This document shows positions 24,213 through 34,242 of a stretch of DNA of 64,000 nucleotides, in pieces. The stretch spans positions 2,852,001-2,916,000 of the forward strand of contig NZ_CP082284.1 in assembly GCF_019880225.1 (NCBI RefSeq), given 5' to 3'. Both the position numbers and the translations under genes were made by a program. The notes beneath the pieces were generated by a model, which was not told the origin of the DNA, ran no database searches, and saw nothing but the letters and a program-made list of their open reading frames with translations. Numbering within the stretch: position 1 is the first letter of the stretch; each line of letters starts with the position of its first letter. Source of the DNA: Halobaculum rubrum. Its GTDB lineage: Archaea > Halobacteriota > Halobacteria > Halobacteriales > Haloferacaceae.

Positions 24213-25748
24213 TCAGTCGTCCGCGGGCGACGGCTCCCCGACGGTCGGCCGACTCACGTCGCGGTCGGTCGGCTCGCCGTCGATATCGTACGGATACTCC
24301 CCGGTGACACAGCCGAGACACAGATCTGCTTTCGTCGACGACAGCGCGTCCGCGACAGCGTCGACCGACAGGTACGACAGCGAGTCGGCGCTGATATTCT
24401 CGCGAACCTCCTCGACCGATCGGTTCGCGGCGATGAGCTCCTCGCGGGTCGCCATGTCGATCCCCATGTAACACGGCGCGATGATCGCGGGCGCGCCGAT
24501 CCGAACGTGGACCTCCTCAGCGCCGGCGTCCCGTAGCAGCTGCACGAGCTGCGTCGAGGTGGTGCCGCGCACGATGGAGTCGTCGATCAGGGTGACGGAT
24601 TTCCCCTCGACGGTCGAGCGGATCGGGTTCAGCTTGAGTCGCACTGCTCGCTCACGCTCGTCCTGCGTCGGCATGATGAACGTCCGCCCGACGTACCGGT
24701 TCTTCATCAACCCCTCGGCGAACTCCACGTCCGCGCCGTCCTCGGCCGCGGCGTCGGCGTAGCCGGAGGCGAACGCCCGCCCGGAGTCGGGGACCGGCAT
24801 CACGACGTCGGAGTCGACGCCGGCCTCCTCCCACAGCGCCCGGCCGAGGTTCCGCCGAGCCTCGTACACGAGCGTGTCGTCGATGACCGAGTCCGGCCGC
24901 GCGAAGTACACGTGCTCGAAGAAGCAGTGTGCGGTGTTGTCCGCCTCGAACAGCTGATAGGAGTCGAAGCCGCCGCCGTCCCGTTCGAGGACCACGAGTT
25001 CGCCCGGCCGTACGTCGCGGACCAGATCGCCGTCCAGCGTGTCGATGGCTGCCGACTCGCTGGCGAGGACGTAGCCGTCCTCCAGTTCGCCGATACACAG
25101 CGGTCGGTTCCCCTGCGGGTCGCGCACGCCGATGACGGTGTCGTCGTGCATCACCGTGAGCGAGTACGACCCGTGGATCCGACTCATCGTCCGCTTGACG
25201 GCGCGGATCAGGTCGGACTCGAGGAGGTTGCGCGCGAGGTCGTGCGCGATGACCTCCGTGTCCCCCTCGGAGGTGAACGCGTGGCCCGAGGACGCGAGTT
25301 CCTCGCGGATGTCGTCGGCGTTGACGAGGTTTCCGTTGTGCGCGAGCGCGAGCGCGCCGGACTTGAACGACACCGAGAACGGCTGGGCACATCGGGCGTT
25401 GACGCCCCCGGCGGTCGGGTAGCGAACGTGGCCGATCCCCGCCGACCCGGTGAGGCCGTCCAGGTCCGACTGCGTGAACGCGTCGCCGACGAGACCCATC
25501 TCGATGTGGCTGTGCTGCTGGAAGCCGTCGTGGGTGGCGATCCCGGCGGAGTCCTGCCCGCGGTGTTGGAGCGCGTACAGCGAGTAGTACAGCGGCCGCG
25601 CGGCGGCGCGGTCGTCGAGCGCGATGCCGACGACGCCGCACTTCTCGGTCGGGCCGTCCACCCGGGCCGGCTCACGCGAGCCGTCGCCGAGCGGTTCGGT
25701 GAGCGATGTGACCGGCGCCGCCCGGTCCCCGGAGTCGCCGTGTGACAT
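24213..25748 (-). CDS. purF: Amidophosphoribosyltransferase
   Basis: First committed step of purine synthesis: PRPP plus glutamine gives phosphoribosylamine. The 511-residue protein begins with a propeptide of 36 residues that would expose the Ntn nucleophile C37 (TEKCGVVGI). The glutaminase continues with LQHRGQDSAGI and HNGNLVN. The phosphoribosyltransferase half has the PRPP loop VTLIDDSIVRGTTS and cysteine-containing CYMGIDMA and CLGC segments like the iron-sulfur type enzymes. ATG 25748 is chosen; a start nine codons earlier adds nothing conserved. Stands alone. Confidence 0.95.
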   Translation of the reverse strand: MSHGDSGDRAAPVTSLTEPLGDGSREPARVDGPTEKCGVVGIALDDRAAARPLYYSLYALQHRGQDSAGIATHDGFQQHSHIEMGLVGDAFTQSDLDGLTGSAGIGHVRYPTAGGVNARCAQPFSVSFKSGALALAHNGNLVNADDIREELASSGHAFTSEGDTEVIAHDLARNLLESDLIRAVKRTMSRIHGSYSLTVMHDDTVIGVRDPQGNRPLCIGELEDGYVLASESAAIDTLDGDLVRDVRPGELVVLERDGGGFDSYQLFEADNTAHCFFEHVYFARPDSVIDDTLVYEARRNLGRALWEEAGVDSDVVMPVPDSGRAFASGYADAAAEDGADVEFAEGLMKNRYVGRTFIMPTQDERERAVRLKLNPIRSTVEGKSVTLIDDSIVRGTTSTQLVQLLRDAGAEEVHVRIGAPAIIAPCYMGIDMATREELIAANRSVEEVRENISADSLSYLSVDAVADALSSTKADLCLGCVTGEYPYDIDGEPTDRDVSRPTVGEPSPADD

Positions 25749-26047
25749 GGTCGCTACTGAAAGCCGATTCCACAAAAACCCTCGTTATCGTGCGTAGGTC
25801 GTCACGAGAAACCACAGAGGTGTTCACGAACATGAATACATATCGGCGTCCGACGACTCCGCCGATTCCTCCCCACTCGTTCGGATACGACCGGTGTTGG
25901 CCCATTTCAGCAACTCGCAGTAGGGGAGAGTTGGTTACACACGAGCCGCTGTGCATCGTGCACGAGGCGGGACAGACACTCTCGACCGGTGTCGGTGCGT
26001 CGCTAGACGACGGTGATATCGAGTGAAGGAGAGAGAGGAGACGCGAG
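25749..26047. other. Intergenic region upstream of purF, no gene recognised
   Basis: About 300 bp between the purF start and the rpl37e stop, both on the minus strand. A reverse-strand frame (about 25774-25956) is open but has no conserved features or acidic bias and is not called. The purF promoter presumably lies at the left end; no strong TATA box stands out. Confidence 0.35.
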
Positions 26048-26224
26048 TCAGTTGTCGCCGGCCTTCGACTGCCACTCGTAGTCGCGGCGCTTGGCGGACT
26101 TGCCGAAGCCGCACGAGGAGCACTGCTTCTTCTTCACGTGGTAGGACTTCTCGCCGCAGCGTCGACACTTGACGTGCGTCGTCTTGTTCTTCTTCCCCTG
26201 AGACGGCGTTCCGGCTCCGGTCAT
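26048..26224 (-). CDS. rpl37e: 50S ribosomal protein L37e
   Basis: A 58-residue large-subunit protein with one zinc ribbon: C20-x2-C23 (CRRC) and C35-x2-C38 (CSSC), and the family sequences GKKNKTTH and [15 protein letters not shown]. It is basic, unlike most proteins here, as expected for an rRNA binder. Its ATG overlaps the lsm stop (ATGA), so translation is coupled; the lsm-rpl37e pair is a conserved archaeal arrangement. Confidence 0.95.
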   Translation of the reverse strand: MTGAGTPSQGKKNKTTHVKCRRCGEKSYHVKKKQCSSCGFGKSAKRRDYEWQSKAGDN

Positions 26225-26436
26225 ACGTTGATCGAGACGACGTTGTCGCCACGGATAATCGTTGTGTCTTCCACCTCGTCGTCGGTCGAGTCCTCCAGTT
26301 CGGTGGGATCGAGCACGACGTTCATGTGCTGATCGTAGCCGGCGAGTACGCCGAAGTGAGCGGTACCATCCTTGAGGTGGACCGTGACGGGAGCGTCCAG
26401 GGCCTCCTCGAGCACGTCGAGCGGGCGGCCAGTCAT
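26221..26436 (-). CDS. lsm: Lsm (Sm-like archaeal) RNA-binding protein
   Basis: A 71-residue Sm-fold protein forming heptameric rings that bind U-rich RNA. The Sm1 motif is seen as [24 protein letters not shown] and Sm2 as [13 protein letters not shown] 26436 follows a TATA-like element (reverse-strand GCTTAAACC, 26459-26467) at leaderless distance; longer in-frame extensions upstream run through that promoter. Stop overlaps the start of rpl37e. Confidence 0.95.
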   Translation of the reverse strand: MTGRPLDVLEEALDAPVTVHLKDGTAHFGVLAGYDQHMNVVLDPTELEDSTDDEVEDTTIIRGDNVVSINV

Positions 26437-26771
26437 GTTCGACCCGTCGGCGGATTCGGGTTTAAGCGTACCGGACGCCGCCGCTCCGCGCGGCTGTTCG
26501 TCCGTGGTACACGCAGCGATCCCGAGCCTCCGACCCACGGAGCCGGCGGCGGCGTGCCGCTCGAACCCGAGCAGTTTTAACAGATGACCGAGACTGTACA
26601 AGTACCATAGCCCGCGGGTAAGTACGGGGATCGCCCTCGTATTGCGGGATCGCGGACCGACGCGCTGTAAGACGCCGGGGTCCACAGTGACCCGTACCGG
26701 GGCTTTCCGTACGAGCATCGGCCGCGCGCGACGCGCGGGATTCACGCTCGCAACGCAGACACCGAAACACA
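26437..26771. other. Divergent intergenic region lsm / rnj
   Basis: 335 bp with a leftward promoter (26459-26467) for lsm and a rightward TATA-like GTTTTAAC (26574-26581) that is about 190 bp from the RNase J start. If the latter is used, the rnj mRNA carries an unusually long leader. No coding gene or tRNA was recognised. Confidence 0.45.
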
Positions 26772-28124
26772 ATGGAAGTAGAAATCGCAACGATCGGCGG
26801 CTACGAGGAAGTCGGCCGCCAGATGACGGCAGTTCGCGCAGGGAACGACATCGTCGTGTTCGACATGGGCCTCAACCTGAGTCAGGTCCTGATTCACGAC
26901 AACGTCGAGACAGAGAAGATGCACAGCCTGGACCTCATCGACATGGGCGCCATTCCGGACGACCGGATCATGAGCGACATGGAGGGCGACGTGAAGGCCA
27001 TCGTGCCGACGCACGGTCACCTCGACCACATCGGCGCCCTCTCGAAGCTGGCCCACCGATACGACGCGCCCATCGTCTCGGCGCCGTTCACCATCGAACT
27101 GGTCAAACAGCAGGTCCAAAGCGAGAACAAGTTCAACGTCGACAACGACCTCGTCAAGATGGAGGCGGGCGAGACGATGTCCATCGGCGACTCGGGCAAC
27201 GTCGAACTGGAGTTCGTTCACGTCACCCACTCGATCATCGACGCGATCAACCCGGTCCTCCACACGCCCGAGGGCGCGGTCGTCTACGGACTCGACAAGC
27301 GCATGGACCACTCGCCCGTCCTCGAGGACCCGATCGACATGGAGCGCTTCCGCGAGATCGGTCGCGAGGGCAACGGCGTCCTCTGTTACATCGAAGACTG
27401 TACCAACGCCGGCCGGAAGGGCCGCACGCCCTCCGAGTCGCACGCCCGAAACCACGTCAAGGACACCCTGATGAGCATGGAGGACTACGACGGCGGCATC
27501 GTCGCCACGACGTTCTCCTCACACGTCTCGCGGGTCTCCTCGCTCGTCGAGTACGCACAGGAGATCGGCCGCGAGCCGGTGCTTCTGGGGCGCTCGATGG
27601 AGAAGTACAGCGGGACCGCGGAGCGACTGGACTTCGTCGACTTCCCGGACGACCTCGGGATGTACGGCCACCGGAAGTCCGTCGACCGGACGTTCAAGCG
27701 GATCATGCAGGAGGGCAAGGAGAACTACCTCCCAATCGTCACGGGTCACCAGGGCGAACCGCGCGCGATGCTCACCCGGATGGGCCGCGGCGAGACCCCG
27801 TACGAACTGGACGACGGCGACAAGGTCGTCTTCTCGGCCCGGGTCATCCCGGAGCCGACGAACGAGGGCCAGCGCTACCAGTCCGAGCGGCTCCTGAAGA
27901 TGCAGGGCGCGCGCATCTACGACGACATCCACGTGTCGGGCCACCTCCGCGAGGAGGGGCACTACGAGATGCTCGACGCGCTGGAGCCTCAGCACGTCAT
28001 CCCCGCCCACCAGGACATGAAGGGCTTCGCGCCCTACGTCGACCTCGCGAGCCGGAAGGGGTACACGCTGGGGCGTGACCTCCACGTCACGGAGAACGGG
28101 AACATGATCCAGCTGACGGAGTAA
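26772..28124 (+). CDS. rnj: Ribonuclease J (archaeal 5'-3' exoribonuclease)
   Basis: Metallo-beta-lactamase/beta-CASP RNase acting 5' to 3' on 5'-monophosphate RNA. The 450-residue protein has motif 2 THGHLDH (H81, H83, D85, H86), further metal ligands in VTHS and the CYIEDCTN region, and beta-CASP motifs A-C ([25 protein letters not shown] with HVIPAHQD). It is followed 2 bp later by idsA, a pairing common in haloarchaea and other euryarchaea. Confidence 0.94.
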   Translation: MEVEIATIGGYEEVGRQMTAVRAGNDIVVFDMGLNLSQVLIHDNVETEKMHSLDLIDMGAIPDDRIMSDMEGDVKAIVPTHGHLDHIGALSKLAHRYDAPIVSAPFTIELVKQQVQSENKFNVDNDLVKMEAGETMSIGDSGNVELEFVHVTHSIIDAINPVLHTPEGAVVYGLDKRMDHSPVLEDPIDMERFREIGREGNGVLCYIEDCTNAGRKGRTPSESHARNHVKDTLMSMEDYDGGIVATTFSSHVSRVSSLVEYAQEIGREPVLLGRSMEKYSGTAERLDFVDFPDDLGMYGHRKSVDRTFKRIMQEGKENYLPIVTGHQGEPRAMLTRMGRGETPYELDDGDKVVFSARVIPEPTNEGQRYQSERLLKMQGARIYDDIHVSGHLREEGHYEMLDALEPQHVIPAHQDMKGFAPYVDLASRKGYTLGRDLHVTENGNMIQLTE

Positions 28125-28126
28125 CG

Positions 28127-29176
28127 ATGACGCAGGACGGGACTGCAGAGCGGGTGCTCGCGGCCGTCCGCCAGCGCCGCGACCGCGTCAACGACGCCAT
28201 CGACGAGGACCTCCCGATGGCCGAGCCCGAACGACTGTACGAGGCCAGTCGGTACATCCTCGAGGCGGGCGGCAAGCGCCTCCGGCCGACGGCGGCGCTG
28301 CTCGTGGCCGAGGCGATCGCCGGCGTCGACGCCGACGCGACGACCGACTACCGGTCGTTCCCGGCGCTCGACGGCGAGCCGTTCGACCTCATGCGCACGG
28401 CCGTCAGCGTCGAGGTGATCCAGTCGTTCACCCTGATCCACGACGACATCATGGACGACGACGACCTCCGGCGCGGCGAACCGGCGGTCCACCGCGCGTA
28501 CGACACGGAGACGGCGATCCTCGCCGGCGACACGCTGTACGCGAAGGCGTTCGAACTGCTCTCGGACACCGGCGCCGACCCGGCGAACACGGTCGAGGCC
28601 GTCAACCGGCTCGCGTCGGCCTGTACCCGGATCTGCGAGGGGCAGTCGCTCGACGTGGAGTTCGAGACCCGTGACGACGTGACGCCCGAGGAGTACCTGG
28701 AGATGGTCGAGCTGAAGACCGCCGTGCTGTACGGCGCGTCGTCGGCTATCCCGGCGGTGCTCATGGGCGCCGACGACGAAACCGTGGAGGCGCTGTACCG
28801 GTACGGCGTCGACTCCGGACGCGCGTTCCAGATCCAGGACGACGTGCTCGATCTCACGGTCCCCTCGGAGAAGCTGGGCAAACAGCGCGGCTCCGACCTC
28901 GTCGAGGGGAAGGAGACGCTCATCACCCTCCACGCGCGCCAGCAGGGCGTCGACGTGGACGGGCTCGTGAGCGCGTCGACGCCCGCCCAGGTGAGCGAGG
29001 CGGCGGTCGACGACGCCGTCGCGGTGCTCGAGGACGCCGGCTCCATCGACTACGCCCGCGAGATGGCCGAGGACCTCACCGAGCGATCGAAAGAGCGGCT
29101 CACTGTCCTTCCCGACGGCCCGGCCCGTGACCTGCTCGCGGACCTGGCAGACTACCTCATTACCCGGGGGTACTGA
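28127..29176 (+). CDS. idsA: Short-chain isoprenyl diphosphate synthase (FPP/GGPP)
   Basis: Builds farnesyl/geranylgeranyl diphosphate for archaeal ether lipids. The 349-residue all-helical enzyme has the first aspartate-rich motif HDDIMDDDD (D106, D107, D110), the second QDDVLDL, the GGKRLRP substrate motif, and the KTA and KGKE-like lysines. F101, five residues before the first motif, is the usual archaeal chain-length determinant. Two bases separate it from rnj, so they are one operon. Confidence 0.93.
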   Translation: MTQDGTAERVLAAVRQRRDRVNDAIDEDLPMAEPERLYEASRYILEAGGKRLRPTAALLVAEAIAGVDADATTDYRSFPALDGEPFDLMRTAVSVEVIQSFTLIHDDIMDDDDLRRGEPAVHRAYDTETAILAGDTLYAKAFELLSDTGADPANTVEAVNRLASACTRICEGQSLDVEFETRDDVTPEEYLEMVELKTAVLYGASSAIPAVLMGADDETVEALYRYGVDSGRAFQIQDDVLDLTVPSEKLGKQRGSDLVEGKETLITLHARQQGVDVDGLVSASTPAQVSEAAVDDAVAVLEDAGSIDYAREMAEDLTERSKERLTVLPDGPARDLLADLADYLITRGY

Positions 29177-29324
29177 GGAACCCCACCCGGGCTACCGACG
29201 GTCCGCGGCGACACCCGGTGGGCGCACGGGGTATGCTCGCCGACAACCCTCCCGATCCGGTCGTCCCGTCCGGAACGGAAACGCCGAAGTCGTTCCCGAT
29301 CGCTCGTTCGGTCGTGAGTCTTCC

Positions 29325-30236
29325 GTGAGCACGTCCCGAAACGCGGCACTGTTTCTCGCGCTCGGGATCTGCTGGGGCGGCAGCTTCCCGGCCATCGAGG
29401 TCGGACTGACCGAACTGCGCCCGCTGCTGCTGGGCGCGTATCGCTTCGACATCGGCGCGCTCGTCGCGCTCGCGTACGTCGGCTGGCGCGCGGAGGAACC
29501 GGTGCCACGCTCGCGGACCGATCTCGGCGCGGTCGTCGTCGCCGGACTGCTGTTCGTCGTTGCCAACATCGCCTTCCTCGCGTACGGCCAGCAGTACACG
29601 ACCGGCGGGATCGCCTCGATCGTCTACAGTCTCAACCCCATTTTGACGACGTTCTTCACGGTGTGGCTGCTCGACGAGGGGAGCCTCGACGCGCGCGGGT
29701 ACGTCGGCGTGCTGCTCGGGATCGCGGGGGTCGGGCTGGTCGCCCAGCCGTCGCCGTCGAACCTCGGCGGCGACACGACGATCGGCGTCGCGCTCGTGTT
29801 CGTCGCCGCCGTCGCCGTCTCCTTCGGCAGCGTCGCGACCCGCTGGTTGGAGCCGGACTCCGAGGCGCTGCCGCGAACGGCGTGGGGAATGGCGCTCGGC
29901 GCCGTCGTGCTTCACGTGCTCAGCGTCGCCGCCGGCGAACCCCAACCGCTCCCGACGGCGCTGTCGCCGGCAGTGGGTTTCTCGCTGGTGTTCCTCGGCG
30001 TGTTCGCCTCCGCGATCGGCTACGCCATCTACTTCGGGCTGCTCGACCTGCTGGGGCCCTTCGAGATCAACCTCGTGAGCTACGTCGTGCCGATCGTCGC
30101 GACGGTCGCCGGCGCGCTCATCCTCTCGGAACCGGTCACGCCGCTGACCGTGGTCGGGTTCGTCGTCGTCGTCGCCGGCTTCGTGCTCGTGAAGCGGGAG
30201 GCGATCCGGCGGGAACTCGACGGGCGCCACTGGTGA
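29325..30236 (+). CDS. EamA/DMT-family transporter
   Basis: A 303-residue membrane protein with ten transmembrane segments in two EamA repeats: GICWGGSFPAIEVGL in the first and FLGVFASAIGYAIYFG in the second. Predicted exporter of a metabolite, possibly an amino acid or nucleoside; substrate unknown. GTG 29325 is used because no ATG lies at the N-terminal boundary of the first helix. Located 148 bp after idsA, probably separately transcribed. Confidence 0.85.
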   Translation: MSTSRNAALFLALGICWGGSFPAIEVGLTELRPLLLGAYRFDIGALVALAYVGWRAEEPVPRSRTDLGAVVVAGLLFVVANIAFLAYGQQYTTGGIASIVYSLNPILTTFFTVWLLDEGSLDARGYVGVLLGIAGVGLVAQPSPSNLGGDTTIGVALVFVAAVAVSFGSVATRWLEPDSEALPRTAWGMALGAVVLHVLSVAAGEPQPLPTALSPAVGFSLVFLGVFASAIGYAIYFGLLDLLGPFEINLVSYVVPIVATVAGALILSEPVTPLTVVGFVVVVAGFVLVKREAIRRELDGRHW

Positions 30237-30320
30237 CGGGGGCGACAGCGCTCGGGGAGTGACAGCCGTGTGGCGGGCGCGCGCAGTCGAGTCGTGTGGA
30301 GTCGCGGAGTCGAGCCGAGC

Positions 30321-30803
30321 CTACGAGTCGGCGTCGCCGTCACGGAGCTCGTCGATGTCCGCCAACAGTTCCTCGGCGTGGTCCTCGGGGGAGACGCCCT
30401 CGTAGACGCGCTCGATCCGACCGTCGGGGCCGATGAGATACGTGTTGCGGAAGACGCCCTCGACGACGTCGCCGAAGAGGTTCTTCTCGCCGTAGGAGTC
30501 GTAGGCGTCGGAGACGGTGCCGTCCTCGTCGGACAACAGCGGGAACGGGAGGTCGTGCTTCCGGGCGAACGCTTTCAGGTCATCGACGGGGTCGTCGCTC
30601 ACGCCGAGGATCGCCGCCTCGCGCTCCTCGAACTCGTCGTAGGCGTCGCGAAACCCGCACGCCTCGGTCGTACAGCCCGGAGTGTCGGCTCTGGGGTAGA
30701 AGTACAGGACGACGCGGCGTCCTTCGAACTCCGCGAGCGATACCTCGCGATCGACGTGGTCTGGAAGCGAGAAGGCGGGCGCCTCGGTGCCTGGGTCGAG
30801 CAT
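30321..30803 (-). CDS. bcp: Peroxiredoxin, Bcp/PrxQ type
   Basis: A 160-residue thiol peroxidase that reduces hydroperoxides. Peroxidatic cysteine in PRADTPGCTTEACGF; the second cysteine of that motif, five residues later, is the PrxQ-type resolving cysteine. The downstream sequence FPLLSDEDGTVSDAYDSYGEKN is typical. Cytoplasmic. Convergent with the EamA gene. Confidence 0.93.
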   Translation of the reverse strand: MLDPGTEAPAFSLPDHVDREVSLAEFEGRRVVLYFYPRADTPGCTTEACGFRDAYDEFEEREAAILGVSDDPVDDLKAFARKHDLPFPLLSDEDGTVSDAYDSYGEKNLFGDVVEGVFRNTYLIGPDGRIERVYEGVSPEDHAEELLADIDELRDGDADS

Positions 30804-30934
30804 ACGCGTCGATCGGACGGCGGGATGAAAAGCGGTGTCGGTGTCGCAGTCGTCGGCGACGTGGAACGCGACGCCTGCGACGGGCCGGCCGTAGCCGTGG
30901 GTACTCGGCGTCGACGGGGCGACCGCGGCCGTGG

Positions 30935-31972
30935 CTACTCGATCGGCTCGGCGGCGTCCCGCTTGAGGAGTGGATCCGCGTTCTCCGTCGGCAGCGAAAC
31001 TACGTCATCGTTCGCGAGTTCGTACTCGCGCTCGTCGACGCCCAGGATCTGTCCCACGTCGCGGGTGATCCGAACCGTTTGACGGTCGGTGTCGCCGCCG
31101 GACGGCTCCGTCTCTCCGTTGGGGGCGGAGTCGGTACCCGTGGCGCCCGCCCGGTCCGGTTCGGAACCGGGAACGAACTCCCCGGACGGATCGTCGGGGT
31201 CGCTCGCCGATCCGGCGTGCGACTCGCCATCCCCAGGTCCCGTCGGCCCGGCGTCGGCGACGGCCGACGACCGCGCGTCCGTCGTCGACTCGGACGTCGT
31301 GTCGCTTGCGGTCGCTCCGTCGCCGCCCATCGCGTCCGCGAGGACGCCGCTCCCGTCGGCCGCGTCGGCGGCGTCGCTGGGGGACCCGTCGACGGCGTCC
31401 CTCGCGTCGGTCGTCGCGTCGACCTCCGCTCCCCGTTCCGGCGGGGCGGCTTCGGCGGTCGACGGCTCGCCGACCTCCGGTGTCGACGCCGCGGGGTCGC
31501 CGGCGGGGACGGCCGTCGCCGCGGCTTCGGTGGAGGGATCCGCGGCCAGCTCGTCGGCCGCGTCGCCGGCGAGGTCCACGTCGGCGCCGCTCTCCAGCAC
31601 GTCGAGGACGCGGCTCTTGTTCTGCTCGATGCGGACGACCAGGTCCTCGAACAGCTCGGCCTCCTGCGCGGTCATGCCCTCGGTGTCGGTGGGCGCGCCC
31701 GCGGCGGCGAACGACGCGAGCTTGACGACCTTGCCGACGCGACGCTCGTACAGCGACTCGACGACCTCCTCGGCGGTCTCGATCTCGTTGGAGAGCTTTC
31801 GCACCTGGTCGTCGGAGAACGGCTGGTCGACGCTCGCAGCGCGCTCGTCGCGTTGGCGCTTGCGCTCGCCGAGATAGGCGGCGACGTCCTCGTAGAAGGA
31901 GTCGCGCAAGTGCTGGAGGCTGTCCTTCGAGCGCTCCTTCGATTGTACCGAGCGTAGTTCGTCTAAGTCCAT
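30935..31972 (-). CDS. gins51: GINS complex subunit Gins51
   Basis: Component of the archaeal CMG-type replicative helicase. The 345-residue protein has the helical A domain at 1-128 (MDLDELRSVQSKER start, IETAEEVVESLYERRVGKVVKLA) and a small beta-rich B domain at the very end (about 295-345, VRITRDVGQILGVDEREY), the order of Gins51. Between them lies a linker of about 160 Ala/Asp/Ser/Pro-rich residues, much longer than in non-halophilic archaea. It follows priS by 21 bp, a conserved primase-GINS operon. Confidence 0.9.
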   Translation of the reverse strand: MDLDELRSVQSKERSKDSLQHLRDSFYEDVAAYLGERKRQRDERAASVDQPFSDDQVRKLSNEIETAEEVVESLYERRVGKVVKLASFAAAGAPTDTEGMTAQEAELFEDLVVRIEQNKSRVLDVLESGADVDLAGDAADELAADPSTEAAATAVPAGDPAASTPEVGEPSTAEAAPPERGAEVDATTDARDAVDGSPSDAADAADGSGVLADAMGGDGATASDTTSESTTDARSSAVADAGPTGPGDGESHAGSASDPDDPSGEFVPGSEPDRAGATGTDSAPNGETEPSGGDTDRQTVRITRDVGQILGVDEREYELANDDVVSLPTENADPLLKRDAAEPIE

Positions 31973-31993
31973 CGTGTGGTATCCGTCGGTGCG

Positions 31994-33163
31994 CTACTCT
32001 CGCGCCTTCTCCGCTCGTCCACGCGCCATGAGGAACACGCCGACGTACTCGGGGACCGATACGATTCCCTCCGGCACCTTATCTCTGTCGTCGCCGACGT
32101 CGACCGGCCCCGGATCGTGCACGTCGACGAGGATGTCGCGGCCGCGAAAGCGTCCGGGGACGGCGTCCGTCAGCGGGTCGAAGTCGTCGATGGCCTCTCG
32201 GTCCAGCGGACACACGAGCAGACCGCTCCCGCCGTGAATGGAGCCGGGAAGTCGGATCAACCGCCGGAGGTCGGTCGTCACCGGCTCGTCGATGGGCGCG
32301 GTCTGCTCGGCGGTGACGCGCTCGGCGATCGCCCGCACCAGCGTCGACGCGCCGGGCCCCAACTCGACGTTGCCCGACTTCACCCCCTCGGGGTTGCGTT
32401 CGAGGACGCCGTAGATGGTTCGGGCCGTCTTCTCGCCGACGCCGTCGAGTTCCTGTAGCTCCGCGAGCGCGTCGCTCTCGTCCATCGCCCGCAACCGTTC
32501 CGCGTAGGCGACGAGCTCCTCGTGGACGCGCCGCCCCCACCCGCCCTCGCGGCGGAGCTGCTTTTGGAGGGTCGTCCCGCGCTCGTTCGGCCGTTTCTCG
32601 ATGAGGCCGTCGTAGTTGAGATCGACCGCGCGGACGTAGTCGACGACCTCCCGGCGGGCCGTGGAGTCGAGCTCGGCGACCGACTCGTCGCGAACGTGGA
32701 CGTGGTAGCCGCGCCCGCCCGAGAAGACGACCTGCATGTCCGCGTCCGCGAAGCCGAAGTCGTCCTCGAGGATGGCGAGCAGCGCGAGCAGCTCCTCCTT
32801 GCAGGCGGCGAGCATCTCGCCGTAGCTCGTCTCCTCGGGGTCGACGCCGGGGAGGTGGTCGGCGTCGAGGTCGAACACGAGGTCCGCCGAGCGCCACCCC
32901 TTCTCGTTCATCCGCTTGTTCGCCGGCTCGTCGTAGCGGGCCGCCGAGAAGTAGGCGTGTCGCGGCGTCTCGCGTGCGAGGAACTCGCTCACCTCGCCGA
33001 TGTCGAGCAGCGACTGGTGGCGGACCATCGTGGTGCCGTCGCCCGCGGTGAAAGGGATGTGTCCCCACTCGCGCTCGTTGGCCTCGGGCGGCGGGGAGAC
33101 GGACGCGCTCCGGTAGTAGTCGCCGAAGCGGCCCTTCAGGTACTCGCGGGTGCGGCGGTTCAT
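31994..33163 (-). CDS. priS: DNA primase small (catalytic) subunit PriS
   Basis: Catalytic subunit of archaeal-eukaryotic primase. The 389-residue protein begins MNRRTREYLKGRFGDYY and has the active-site aspartates in FDLDADH (D98, D100, D102), the GGRGYHVHV motif, and the RLPGSIHGGSGL motif near residue 310. ATG 33163 is chosen because the family N-terminus starts there, although the frame is open far upstream. Promoter region shared with the divergent gene at 33306. Co-transcribed with gins51. Confidence 0.95.
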   Translation of the reverse strand: MNRRTREYLKGRFGDYYRSASVSPPPEANEREWGHIPFTAGDGTTMVRHQSLLDIGEVSEFLARETPRHAYFSAARYDEPANKRMNEKGWRSADLVFDLDADHLPGVDPEETSYGEMLAACKEELLALLAILEDDFGFADADMQVVFSGGRGYHVHVRDESVAELDSTARREVVDYVRAVDLNYDGLIEKRPNERGTTLQKQLRREGGWGRRVHEELVAYAERLRAMDESDALAELQELDGVGEKTARTIYGVLERNPEGVKSGNVELGPGASTLVRAIAERVTAEQTAPIDEPVTTDLRRLIRLPGSIHGGSGLLVCPLDREAIDDFDPLTDAVPGRFRGRDILVDVHDPGPVDVGDDRDKVPEGIVSVPEYVGVFLMARGRAEKARE

Positions 33164-33305
33164 CTGACGACGCTTGGATAGTGGCGACGCCGGTATGAGT
33201 GTTGTCGTCTGCCCCCGCCGGACGACCCTCGCTGATCGGTCGACGAACGCGAGGGGGAGATCGAATCCCGGAACACCTAACCCCGAAACACGCGACCGCT
33301 CACGC

Positions 33306-34160
33306 ATGATAGACGAGACGGTCGCCGAGATCCGTGAGATGCAGACGCACTCCTCGTCGGTCGTCGCGGTGAAGGCCGCGCGCGCGCTGGGCGACCTGCT
33401 CGACCGCGAGTACGCCACGCTCGACGAGTTCGAGCGCGACCTCGACCACAACACCGGCGCGCTCCGGCGGGCGAACCCGTCCCACGCCAGCCTTCACCGG
33501 GCGATGCGCGCGATCGCAGACGCGGTGATCGACGACGCCGAGACGGTCGAGGAAGGAAAACACCTGTTGGAAGCGACGATCGAACGGGAGGTCGAACGGA
33601 TCGAGGCCGGCAAGCGTGAGGCCGCGGCCAACGCCGCGCGGACGTTCGAGGACGGGGAGACGTTCCTCACCCACGACTACTCGTCGACGGTGCTCGAGGC
33701 GGTGGAAGCGGCGGCCGTCGGCGGCACACACATGACCGCGTACGTCACCGAGGCACGCCCGCGCTATCTCGGACGCAAGACCGCGCGGACGCTCGCGGGG
33801 ATGGACCGCGTCGACTCCCACCTCGCGGTCGACGCCGCCGCCGGCTACCTCCTTCGGGAGGCGGACCCGGACCGCGTCGTCGTCGGGATGGACTGCATCG
33901 TCGGCGACACGCTCTACAACCGGACCGGGACGTTCCCGATCGCTGCCGCCGCCGCCGAGGTCGGCGTCCCCGTCGTCGTCGTCGGCTCGGGCACGAAGAT
34001 CATCGACGACGGGTTCCGCTTCGAGAACGAGTCGCGTCCTCCCAGCGAGGTGATGCTCGAACCCGTCGACGGCATCACGCTGGAGAACCCCGCCTACGAC
34101 GCGACGCCGATCTCGCTCGTCGACCAAGTGATCACCGACGAGGGCGTCCGCGAGTTCTGA
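33306..34160 (+). CDS. eIF-2B alpha-like / ribose-1,5-bisphosphate isomerase family
   Basis: A 284-residue Rossmann-fold protein of the eIF-2B alpha/MtnA/R15P-isomerase superfamily. The conserved core includes FLTHDYSSTVLEA, VTEARPRYLGRKTA and VVVGMDCIVGDTLYNRTGTFPIA. In archaea, members convert ribose-1,5-bisphosphate to ribulose-1,5-bisphosphate in the AMP/pentose-bisphosphate pathway, but haloarchaeal homologues are often annotated as initiation-factor subunits. No type III Rubisco or AMP phosphorylase is in the window, so the role is open. ATG 33306 chosen at the conserved N-terminus. Confidence 0.82.
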   Translation: MIDETVAEIREMQTHSSSVVAVKAARALGDLLDREYATLDEFERDLDHNTGALRRANPSHASLHRAMRAIADAVIDDAETVEEGKHLLEATIEREVERIEAGKREAAANAARTFEDGETFLTHDYSSTVLEAVEAAAVGGTHMTAYVTEARPRYLGRKTARTLAGMDRVDSHLAVDAAAGYLLREADPDRVVVGMDCIVGDTLYNRTGTFPIAAAAAEVGVPVVVVGSGTKIIDDGFRFENESRPPSEVMLEPVDGITLENPAYDATPISLVDQVITDEGVREF

Positions 34161-34242
34161 GCCGCCGCGGCGGTCGCTGACCTCGGCCGTACTTCGATCG
34201 CGCCTCGCGGCGGGCCCTCCGCGTCGGTCAGCTCGTCTTGTA

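Noticed and set aside
25672..25956. 94-codon minus-strand frame upstream of purF
   Set aside because: Overlaps the purF N-terminus in another frame and shows no conserved feature.
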